From: Ascidia mentula
Taxonomy: Eukaryota > Chordata > Ascidiacea > Phlebobranchia > Ascidiidae
Direction of reading: 5' to 3'
Length of the DNA stretch: 64,000 nt
NCBI GenBank assembly: GCA_947561715.1
Contig: OX387205.1
Span: forward strand, 4,159,001-4,223,000
Notes under the pieces: generated by a model
What the model saw: only the letters and a program-made list of their open reading frames with translations
What the model was told of the DNA's origin: nothing
Database searches by the model: none
Shown here: one piece after another, positions 1 to 9,430 of the stretch
Layout: each line of letters begins with the position of its first letter
How positions within the stretch are numbered: the stretch's first letter is position 1
Translations under genes and position numbers: made by a program

Positions 1-1004
1 CAAGCTTGTTTTAATGGCTCGGAGTTACGATATACCGTGCTTAATTCCAAGATTTGTGTCAATTTTCGCAAGTTGTGTCTTTTAGATAAAACATAGGCCT
101 ATGTGCGAAGTTTTGGAAACGTGCTTATTTCAGAGAAACATGCTTATTTTAAACTCGCATTAACAAAGTAGGTGTTTAGTTTTGCTCCTGGAAGGTGGTA
201 ACCATGGCAACAGTAAAGCATAGTAGGTGGATTCGAATGATCGACGAAAAGCCATCGCATAAATATATGTCATTTCTAAAATTGTAACTCTTTTCATTGG
301 TTGAAAAAGATGACATACTATTCTAGGGGTCCATGAATGGATAAAGGGGCTCACGAACACCATTGTTTGCTCTAGAGTTTCTCGCGTAACGACTGGGTTC
401 TATAAGCTCTAACGTATATTAGATAGCAGGCACAAAATAGGCAAGTTTTAAAAGTAATTTCATGATTTGCAAAACCGCCCCATATTTACTGTATGGCGCA
501 GGAACTATTTAGTTCTAAGAGCAAAAGACGTTATTTTTGGGCCGTGTTAAGTTCGTCCGCTGGCCCAACACAGTCTTGAAAAAAAAACATGTTTTCTTGC
601 ATTGACTTCAAACATACAACATAAAAGCTCATGGTTCCTCTATGTTCATGCAGGTTTTGAACACGTAAGCGGGTAAAATTCACCGGATTTTAATGGGAAA
701 GAAACAACTTGTATTTCAAAAAAACACCTAACATAACGCAGTAACACTTTAGCTCCCGAAGATAGTGCGTTTAATCAAGCCTCACATACAAAAAGTAATT
801 TTACGCAACCGGTAGTTTTCTTGAAAATTTTGACCTTTTTATGTGTTCTCTTCGTATATGTTGTTGTATTAAGAAGGATACAACATACACGTTCGAATTG
901 GGAAAACATACAAAAAATACTTATAAAAGTTTTTGCAAGGAATGCACAATATTACACACAAGAATTAAAAACAAGCAATTGTGTTTGTTGTTTTTGTATT
1001 TTAG
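1..1004. other. Left flank of the sulfotransferase array, no gene recognised
   Basis: I see no recognisable gene here. The last roughly 40 bases resemble the end of intron 1 in the other units (A-rich, then a T-rich tract and TTTTAG before exon 2). Further upstream I see no similarity to the repeat units and no copy of the standard first exon. A short hydrophobic reading frame begins around 821 but starts with TTG and lacks a donor of the right phase. Confidence 0.6.
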
Positions 1005-2507
1005 AACTGCCAAGGAACCCACAGCCAAGCTTGTAATCTTGCTGGGCCAGACGCGTTCCGGATCAAGCTTTCTCGGGGAGATATTCAACCAGAATCGTGA
1101 GGTTGTATACTTCTACGAACCACTTTATCCGTTTGGTAATTGCCCGCGAACTACAAACAACAGCATGGAAAATGAAGTTCTTGCGTATTTCCACAATGTA
1201 CTTCGATACGACTTTAACGCAACCAGAGAACTGTACAGAAGAGCGTTCGAACAGCCGACAAGAAAGAAGGCAGAGAATGGGTGAGGGCGATGGTAAATAG
1301 TGATTTCTAAATGAGATAAGACGCATTCTGAAAATAAACTCGCTCAAATAAAAACGAAAAAGAGAAAGCTTTTATCATACAATGACGTATCATGCATTAG
1401 TTTCAAAACAAAAATGTCATATATTCCAGATGTCTACGAACAGGAGTGTGCTTTTCTGACTGTGGCAAGTGTGCTGGCTTCATTCATCGCAATAAGAGTG
1501 TGTGTCGTCTAACCAATGCAAACAAGTGTAGCGTCGAGACATTTCTTCAAAACGTGACCAATCTATCAAGGGCAGCTAAGCTGATAGCATTCAAGGTGGG
1601 AGTTTAGCATTGCATTCCTGTAAAATGTTACTACTGTATTTTCCATTTATACATAGCTTTGCTACTTATGCGATATTAGCTGGATTGAAACCCTGCTCAA
1701 AAACCAAGATTATGATATTAAGATTGTTCACTTGGTTCGTGATCCACGAGCTATAGTAAACTCCAAAATTAACTACAAGGACAGCCCAAACACTATTGAA
1801 GACAATAAAGCAAGGTAAGTGTTACCTATTTCATATAACTTTGCTTGATGGCTTCAAACGATTGCACACATACTATTTAGACCTATCAGGTCTTATCACT
1901 GCACCTCACTGACCGTTATTGACTCATGTAGGCCCTAACATTTCATTGATGTAATTTTCTATATGAACCGATCAATCATTTGGAATCGAGTTAATTAAAC
2001 TATCAGCCGGTAATGTATATCACATGGATTGGTTTTTGGTCTGCAGGTAGTGTTTTGTGAAATATCATGTCAAATTTTGTCGTGCATTTTGCTTTCAGCA
2101 AACTTACAACGGTAACATGCCTGCATGTGGAGACGATGACAAAATATGCCGACGAGAATTTAGTTGGCAGCAAACATTACCTTCGGGTAAGACACGAAGA
2201 TTTTTCTCTGCATCCGATAGAAGGCACGGAGCGAATTTACAAATTTGTTGGTCTGCAAATGGCTGAAAACGTCCGCCATTGGCTTTTGGAAGCAACATCG
2301 TCGAAAAACGATAAAAGCCTTTCAAAGAAAAGTATGTTTGGCACCAAGAGAGATTCTTCCGAGGTTGTGGTGAGCTGGAGAAAGCAGATGCTCCTAAAGC
2401 AAATCAAGCTGGTTCAGCAGCATTGTCATTTCTACATGTTGAGCTCCAACTATGCGGAATTCGAAGACGAAGCGTCCGCTCGTAATCTAAATGTAACAAG
2501 TTTTTGA
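1005..2507 (+). CDS. Carbohydrate sulfotransferase unit 1 (C6ST-like), exons 2-5, 5' end unresolved
   Basis: Exons read at 1005-1280, 1430-1595, 1657-1814 and 2099-2507 (stop TGA), with the same phases as the complete units. They encode the PAPS 5'-phosphosulfate loop (QTRSGSSF, preceded by Gly instead of the Ala found in all other copies), the Cys-rich middle, the 3'-phosphate loop (HLVRDPRAIVNS) and the full C-terminus ending NLNVTSF. The usual signal-anchor exon is absent upstream. The frame stays open back to an ATG at 841, giving a 147-codon frame through exon 2, but that N-terminus lacks a convincing membrane anchor and the acceptor TTTTAG at 1001-1004 is intact. The true first exon may be divergent or lie left of the window, or the copy may be 5'-truncated. 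Introns 2, 3 and 4 are 149, 61 and 284 bp. The 3' flank is type A. Confidence 0.8.
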
Positions 2508-2585
2508 TATTATGCACTTGACCAAAGCTGCCAATCACTCGCCCCGACACAAAAGTTCTTTAGTTACTTCCACGCACACTGGAAG

Positions 2586-2834
2586 ATACTTTTACACCGG
2601 ATCACAAAGTTTTTTTCCAAATTTGATCCACATATCAGCCTATGTAACATAGAAATCTGTACGAATTTTAAAGCTACGATTTCGGGTAGTATTTCAACTC
2701 AAATATATATCCAAAAATAACAGGTAGTTGCCCTGTTCACATGTAACCATTAAAATTCGATCAGATTTCAATTCTACATAGACTTATATGTGGATCAGGC
2801 TTGACAAAAACTTTGTGACCCGGTGAAGTAGTAT
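2586..2834 (+). mobile_element. Foldback MITE, full-length copy after unit 1
   Basis: About 249 bp, bounded by long imperfect terminal inverted repeats of roughly 80 bp. The left arm carries ACACCGGATCACAAAG and the right arm its complement CTTTGTGACCCGGTG, followed on both sides by GATCCACATAT or its complement. No coding capacity. The size, arms and AT-rich core fit a non-autonomous DNA transposon. Target-site duplication could not be fixed by eye. Confidence 0.7.
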
Positions 2835-3210
2835 TTTTCAAGCACAATGTTTCATTAGCCCCATCCAGCGGAACTTATAAGTAATAAACATCAACACTAG
2901 GGGCGTAACGGAGCTTACGATAATTTGTTTTATCTTCTCTAACGGGCTTCCATAGAGAAGCGGGTTCCTTTCAGGGGTGGAATGGTAATTTTTATAGTAC
3001 CGGGGCTCTACGGTTTGAAGAACACAGATTTCGTCAGTAAAGAATGGACATCTTGCTTAAGTCACCTGCAGAGCTTCCGAGGTTCCGTTCAATCTCCCCA
3101 GCACTTTACCTCTGCTTCCGAAACAAAAAAATTGGGACATTGCAATTCTGTTTTTACCGCAAATGACTTAACGGGAGGATTTAAATAATATTTTTTTATT
3201 CGTTTTATAG

Positions 3211-3470
3211 GACAATAACATATCCGCTGTCAATTGTTCTTGAATGGGGTTCAATCGCTGTCGCACTGTTTCATCTGTTAGGCCTAACCAGGGTGAATTT
3301 TATGTGAAAAATGAGAAAAAACGGGAGGATTTATTCAACGGTGCTACAACGTACAACCGGTTAAACAATATAATATACTCATTCACGGTTACGTTATCAG
3401 ACAATAACACATCCGCTGTCAATTGTTCTTATGTGGTTAATTGGCTGTCGCACCGTTTCCTCGTTCTTTG
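3211..3470 (+). repeat. Internal direct repeat in the spacer
   Basis: Two copies of about 70 bp, at 3211-3280 and 3400-3470, share GACAATAACAYATCCGCTG, then CAATTGTTCTT and a TCGCACCGTTTC-like stretch. Each copy is preceded by an ACGGGAGGATTTA motif. The same pair recurs in every spacer, except that a deletion joins into it in the unit 3-4 spacer. Function unknown. Confidence 0.65.
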
Positions 3471-3835
3471 ATGGTGATTTGGCAAGCAAGCTGTATCTGG
3501 TTGGAGTTCTCATGTTATCCGTATTATACAGTTTCTTGTTTGTTAAAGTTCGAGTTCAGTTTGGTGAAACGATTGTGGATTACTTTGGACAAGCGACTGC
3601 AAAATTGGGTATTGCGGAACCTTACCAGCTTTAATAAGAACCTATAGGGGGGTTGTATTACCATGAGCTAGTATTTGGATTCAAGCAAAGAATGCTGAAC
3701 TAGTCATTTTAGCCTTGAGGGATCTGTACTAACTAAAATAACCTTGCAGGGTCCACGGACGACAAAGTGTGAGTAACAACAGCTTAGGTTGCCTATTGTT
3801 TAACTGACATCAAGCGCTGGCCTTTTAACTAAAAA

Positions 3836-3946
3836 ACGAAGCGTTTTCTCTTTGCTCTGGTATGCGCTGGAACTGTTCTCAACATAAGTCTCATACATTG
3901 GAGGAATATAGAAAAATATCAGCTTTTACATGATTATAAAGAGTAC
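3836..3946 (+). pseudogene. Degenerate duplicate of sulfotransferase exon 1, upstream of unit 2
   Basis: Read in frame, 37 codons resemble the functional first exon about 760 bp downstream: both share KR..F.L.C.AGT, an aliphatic anchor, His and Met/Ile positions, then KY..LH.Y. The start codon position is ACG instead of ATG, and the donor GC|GTGAGT is replaced by TACGTGTTT. It is therefore best read as a relic exon, or less likely as an exon used with another start. Confidence 0.65.
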
Positions 3947-4598
3947 GTGTTTTATCTATTTACTAGCTAATTACAAATCATAAGCTGGATAAGAAAACCC
4001 TGTTCCTTTGAGTGGGTTTAGGTACTATTACGCCACAAGACTGACGTCTCACATAACTTTACATGGTCTATTTTAAACCTGGGCGCAAGCGTTAGATACG
4101 CATCAAAGTAACATACAAAGATTGTAATTTTTCACAGAAAAAGAAAAGCAATGATATATCGGGCATTTTACAACAGAATCAATTTACGAGTGAGTTAAAG
4201 CACATGCGCGCAAATACTTTGTTTTAATCGTGGTTGAGTTAATACACGTATTGACCAACAAGGTGCGGGGCCTCTCCTTTTATAGGATTTATGTTGCTCA
4301 TTTAAAGTTAACCATAGCGAAGTATATGCAATGCGTGTATTTCACATGATTGGCTTGTACCAAATTGATTGTTTTATGAAGGCGGTTTGGTAAGCGAGCT
4401 TATGTTTCACTGGGTGCTGGCTACTTTGTATGTCCCTATACTCTGACTGCCTTCTTTCCCTTATTTTGTATTGATTGAAGTGAGAAACAGTTTGGTGAGA
4501 CAAGTGCAGCACTTAAGATACCTTGACCAAGCCTTTGAAAAACTGTGCCTTTTGTTGAACTGATAGAATGTACAGGTGTTAAAGTCAAAGTTAAAAAA

Positions 4599-6840
4599 AT
4601 GAAACGTATTTCCTTCGTTCTGATATGCTGTGCTGGAACTTTGTTTCTCTGCAACTTCATGCACAAAACGATGATGAAGGAATATAAACGTCTTCATAGT
4701 TACTATGCGTGAGTATTTTTTATTCTAACCGAGACAGAAGCCATATTGTTCCAGTGATAGATAACACTTTATACAATTTTATTTGATTAGTAGAAACCAT
4801 GTTTCTATCAGAAATGCTTTTCCATACGCAACAGAAAAGCCAGAGCCAATATGCTAAACATAGTAGAGAAAACCCTTCGAACACTGTTGTGCTCTGATTC
4901 ATTTTAATATGGCCAGGCTTGCCAAACCGTGCGTATTTCTAACATATGTGTTATTTTTTTACGAGCTGTGTCTCAGAAAATACAAATATGCTTATTTTTG
5001 GAGCGATGGACTCAAATAATTGACAATACCAACATCACAAAACAAATTGTGTATCTTCTAGTTTGTTGCTTAAGGCTGGCAACATCACATCACAACGCGT
5101 CCAACAACTAAGCAACTGCTTACAAACCTAGGAATTAACTTTGGTAATGGTCAACACAGACCAATCAAGACTTTTCGATTTTTTTAATTTGCACACGTTC
5201 CGAGGATGCCAGGAAAACAACGTTTTTGAGTCCACTTCGGACCGATAAGTTTGTAGTAGGCGAAGGTTAATCACAAAAACATAAAAACAATTGTCCTGAT
5301 TTCAGAACTGTCAAAGAACCCACAGCCAAGCTTGTGATCTTGTTGGCTCAGACGCGTTCCGGGTCAAGCTTTCTCGGGGAGATATTCAATCAGAATCGTG
5401 AGGTTGCATACTTCTACGAACCACTTTATCCGTTTGGTGAATGCCCGCGAACTACAAACAACAGCATGGAAAATGAAGTGCTTACGTATTTCCACAATGT
5501 ACTTCGATACGACTTTAACGCAACCAGAAAATTGTACAGAAGAGCGTTCGCACAGCCGACAAGAAAGACTGAGGAGTATGGGTGAGGGCGATGGTAAATA
5601 ATGATTTGTAAATGAGGCACGGTGCATTTCTGGGTTAAATATTCCTTCTCATTTCTCAACCAAGTGCAACTTATTAACTATTTGTACGGCGAATATAAGT
5701 ACTATCTTGGAAAAAGATGAAGCTTTTATCATATAACAAGGTATTATATGTCGTCTTTTGTCACATGATGAAACAACACAGGGACATAATAACACACCTC
5801 CCGTGAAAATCAGCAATCGCGATTTTGGGCCTTTTCGGCCGAACAAGTTTTTATTTTAAGACGAATCATTTATTACTTCAAAAACGAACGTCATACATTC
5901 CAGATGTCTACAAACAGGAGTGTGTTTTTCTGACTGTGGCAAGTGTGCTGACTTCATTCATCGCAATAAGAGTGTGTGTCTTCCAACCAATGCAAACAAG
6001 TGTAGCGTCGAGACCTTTCTTCAAAACGTGACCAATCTATCGAGGGCAGCTAAGCTGATAGCATTCAAGGTACGACATTACCACTACATTCCATGAAAAT
6101 GTTACTACTGTATTTTCTATTTGTACATAGCTTTGCTACTTGTGCGATATTAGCTGGATTGAAACCCTTCTCAAAAACCAAGATTATGATATTAAGATTG
6201 TTCATTTGGTTCGTGATCCACGAGCCATAGTAAACTCCAAAATTAACTACAAGGACAACCCAAAAACTATTGAAGACAATAAAGCAAGGTGAGTGCTTCG
6301 TTTTGAACTTAAGCTAATTTAATATGACGGAATCATCAGCTGTGCTATGTGAAACACGTATTGGTTTACATTCCGCCGCGTTGTATTTGGTTAAAATTCA
6401 TGTCAATAGTTTTTGTGAATTTTGCTTTTAGCAAACTTACAACGGTAACATGCCAGCATGTGGAGACGATGACAAAATATGCCGACGAGAATTTAGTTGG
6501 CAGCAAACATTACCTTCGGGTAAGACACGAAGATTTTTCTCTGCATCCGATAGAAGGCACGGAGCGAATTTACAAATTTGTTGGTCTGCAACTGGCTGAA
6601 AACGTCCGCCATTGGCTTTTGGAAGCAACATCGTCGAAAAACGACAAAAGCCTTTCAAAGAAAGTTATGTTTGGTACAATGAGAGATTCTTCCGAGGTTG
6701 TGGTGAGCTGGAGAAAGCAGTTGCTCCTAAAGCAAATCAAGTTGGTTCAGCAGCATTGTCATTCCTACATGTTGAGCTCCAACTATGCGGAATTCGAAGA
6801 CGAAGCGTCCGCTCGTGACCTTAGTATAACAAGTTTTTGA
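4599..6840 (+). CDS. Carbohydrate 6-O-sulfotransferase, C6ST-1/CHST3-like, unit 2
   Basis: Golgi type II enzyme predicted to move sulfate from PAPS to C6 of a GalNAc, Gal or GlcNAc residue in glycan chains. Exons: 4599-4708, 5306-5581, 5904-6069, 6131-6288, 6432-6840; introns 597, 322, 61 and 143 bp; phases match throughout, giving 372 aa. Residues 1-36 are a short basic start (MKR) plus one membrane anchor. The PAPS 5'-phosphosulfate loop QTRSGSSF is at about 52-59, YEPL at 74-77, a Cys-rich stretch at 130-162, and the 3'-phosphate loop with Arg212 and Ser220 in HLVRDPRAIVNSK. The C-terminal third has the family's RHEDF, WR and Gln/Cys motifs. Four N-glycosylation sequons lie at about 88, 108, 150 and 170. 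The arrangement GSSFLGEIFNQ and the Cys-rich middle favour C6ST-1/CHST3 over other members. Acceptor sugar cannot be read from sequence. C-terminus DLSITSF, type B flank. Confidence 0.88.
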
Positions 6841-7455
6841 GATTACGTAACACCATAAGGTGAATAATTCTCGAAAATATTTTCTTGTACTTTTCGTGTA
6901 AACGCCTCTTCATGAAGTTGTCCAGTTATTGAAAAATTACTAATTTTTCTCTTTATTCTGCAAATAGTTTTTTGTTTTGTTTACCACTTGGTGACAGTAG
7001 TGATCAAAAATATACTCAGTTGAAATTGGTCTCACTAATCTTCGTCATTAGCGTAAACAGGGCTATGGTCCTCCCAAATATTTCAAGATTTTAAAGTTTG
7101 CGTTTTGTGAAGTATCCAATTTGCACCTAATTATTTTCAGCAACCTGTTTAAAAAAAAATCTTTTAATTTCCTTCCTTTATAAGTGGGACATCGCTTTGC
7201 TTCTTTCGTCTTTTTGTTGAATTTAGGCTGGAATCCTTGATAATAATTATATAATTTGATAATAAAGGAATGTGTTGACACACATATTATTTCAGCGCAT
7301 TTGTTGAAAAGTACACCATGGCTAGACATCAGTCATACAAATTAATGAGTTCCATAAAGAAAGATGCACTATTTCTTCGACAGCATTATAGCATGCCGCT
7401 ATAGGCCATTAAAGGCCGAAATGGGGGTCAAACACCTGATCGGGATTCCCCGGCT

Positions 7456-7496
7456 ACGAAGCGACCGCTCGCAATTTAAATGTAACAAGTTTTTGA
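7456..7496 (+). pseudogene. Relic of the sulfotransferase exon-5 tail, after unit 2
   Basis: In frame, 13 codons plus stop match the end of exon 5 of the NLNVTSF class (EATARNLNVTSF against EASARNLNVTSF). It lies about 615 bp downstream of the true stop of unit 2, whose own tail is DLSITSF. Immediately left of it is GGATTCCCCGGCT, which in unit 8 continues into unique DNA. It therefore marks a duplication breakpoint. Confidence 0.8.
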
Positions 7497-7712
7497 GATA
7501 AGAAAATATCTTCATGCCATGTTTTTGCGTATTTATATTGCGTCATGGCTTTTTATACGATGTGAAACGGAGTTTTGAAAGCAAATTCTTTACTCCGTTT
7601 CCTCACGTTATGTTGGACTGCATGAATTAGCATTCGTGATACAGATGACCGATGCTTGTGTTGAGGTTATTTTCTTTTCCGGTGCTCATAAGATCTGCGT
7701 CAACCAGTAGCG

Positions 7713-7806
7713 TTAACCAGTAAAATTCGCTCAGATTTATATTCTACGCAGACTTATATGCGGATCAAGTTTGGCAAAAAAGCTTTCTGACCCGGTGAAG
7801 TAGTAT
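7713..7806 (+). mobile_element. Foldback MITE, right end only, after unit 2
   Basis: Only the right part remains (from about AAAATTCGCTCAGATTT to ACCCGGTGAAGTAGTAT). The left arm and core have been lost. The flanking DNA differs from that at full copies, consistent with deletion during array rearrangement. Confidence 0.65.
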
Positions 7807-8812
7807 TTTTCACGCACACTGTTTCATTAGCCCCATCCAGCGGAACTTATAAGTCATAAACATCAACACTAGGGACGTAACGGAGCTTACGATAATTTGT
7901 AACATCTTCACTAACGGGCTTCCACAAGGAAGCGGGTTCCATTCAGGGGTGGGATGGTAATTTTTATGGTAACGGGGCTCTACGGTATGAAGAACACAGG
8001 TTATATGAGTAAAGAATGGACATCTTGCTTAAGTCACCTGCAGAGCTTCCGGGGTTCCGTTCAATCTCCCCGGCACTTTGCCTCTGCTTCCAACACAAAA
8101 AACTTGGGACATTGGAATTTTGTGTTGACCACAAATGACTTAACGGGAGGCTTTAAATAATATTTTTTTATTCGTTTTATCGGACAATAATTTATCCTCT
8201 GTCAATTGTTCTTGAATGGGGTTCAATGGCTTTCGCCCCGTTTCATCTGTCAACCAGGGTGAATCTTGTGTGAAAATATGACAAATGACTTAACGGGAGG
8301 ATTTATACAACGGCGCTTCAACGCACAACCGTTTAAACAATATAATATGCTCTATTCGCGGTTACGTTACATCAGAAAATAACACATCCGCTGTCAATTG
8401 TTCTTAAATGGGGTTAATTGGCTATCGCACCGTTTCCTCGTTTTGTGAAGGCGATTTGGCAAAGCAAGCTGTATGTGGTTGGAGTCCACATGTTATCCGT
8501 ATTATACAGTTTCTTGTTTGTTAAAATGCGAGACCAGTTTGGTAAAACGATTGTGGACTACTTTGGACTAGCGACTGCAAAATTGGGTATTGCGGAACCT
8601 TACAAGGTTTAATAAGAACGTATTGGGGGTTGTATTACCATGAGCTAGTATTTGGATTCAAGCAAAAAATGCTGAACTAGTCAGTTTAGCCTTGAGGGAT
8701 CTGTACTAACTAAAATAACCTTGCAGGGTCCCCGGACGAAAAAGTTGGAGAAACAACATCTTAGGTTGTTCGTTGTTTAACTGACAGAAAGTGCTGGCCT
8801 TTCAACTAAAAA

Positions 8813-8923
8813 ATTAAGCGTGTTTTCTATGTTGTGATATGCGCTGGAACTATTCTCAACATAAGTCTCATACATTGGAGGATAATAGAAAAATATCAGC
8901 TTTAACAAGATTATAAAGAGTTC
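8813..8923 (+). pseudogene. Degenerate duplicate of exon 1, upstream of unit 3
   Basis: Same relic as before unit 2, but the start position is ATT and a TAA interrupts the frame after EKYQL. This copy could not serve as a coding exon, which supports the relic reading for the set. Confidence 0.65.
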
Positions 8924-9430
8924 GCCTTTTATTTATTTACTAGCTATTTGCAAATCATAAGCTGGATAAGAAAACCCTGTTCATTTAATGGGTTTAGTTA
9001 TTTTTACGCTACAAGACTGACGTCTCACATAACTTTATATGTTCTATTTTAAACCAGGGCGCAAGCGTCAGATTCGCGACAAAGTAACATACAAAGATTG
9101 TAATTTTTTGCAGAAAAAGAAAAGCAATGACATTTCGGGCATTTAAGGATCAATTTACGGGTGAATTAAAAGCAAACGCGCACAAATACCCTGTTTTAAT
9201 TGTGGTTAAGTTAATACATTTATCGACAAACAAGTTGGAAAGCCTCTCTTTTTATAGGATCCCTGATGCTCATTTAACGTCAATCATCACGAAGTATATT
9301 CGATGCGTGTATTGCACATGATTGGTTTGGTGAGACAAGCGCACGTAAGATACCTTGACCAAGCCTTTGATCAACTGTGCCTTTTGTTGAACTGATAGAA
9401 TGTACAGGTGTTAAAGTTAAAGTAAAAAAA

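Larger units (their letters stand above)
2508..4598. other. Spacer between units 1 and 2 (type A)
   Basis: No functional gene seen. In order it holds a full-length foldback MITE, a possible polyadenylation signal AATAAA at 2883-2888, a stretch with a 68-codon open frame shared by most spacers, an internal direct repeat, a degenerate first exon, and the proximal promoter region of unit 2. No TATA box was obvious. Confidence 0.6.
6841..9430. other. Spacer between units 2 and 3 (type B)
   Basis: Starts with a flank of about 615 bp shared only with units 4, 5 and 8, including AATAAA at 7261-7266. It then crosses the recombination junction (exon-5 tail relic at 7456-7496), the right part of a MITE, the shared 68-codon frame at 7954-8160, the direct repeats and a relic exon 1. 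A 64-codon frame at 9127-9321 follows an acceptor-like TTTTTTGCAG, but it is frameshifted in the type A spacers, so I do not call it a gene. Confidence 0.55.

Noticed and set aside
841..1284. 147-codon open frame running into exon 2 of unit 1 as a real N-terminus
   Set aside because: It reads through a normal acceptor and has no convincing anchor; kept only as a question about unit 1.
5364..5627. Minus-strand frame of about 87 codons opposite exon 2, repeated in every unit
   Set aside because: It is the mirror of a conserved coding exon and recurs only because the exon does; no domain or splice context.
8418..8612. 64-codon frame with a hydrophobic stretch (VLYSFLFVK) as a further anchor exon
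   Set aside because: Small insertions and deletions between spacers shift the frame (units 1, 3, 6, 7), so it is not under coding constraint.
9127..9321. 64-codon frame starting MTFRAF after an acceptor-like site
   Set aside because: Open only in type B spacers; frameshifted in type A spacers; no similarity to the enzyme.
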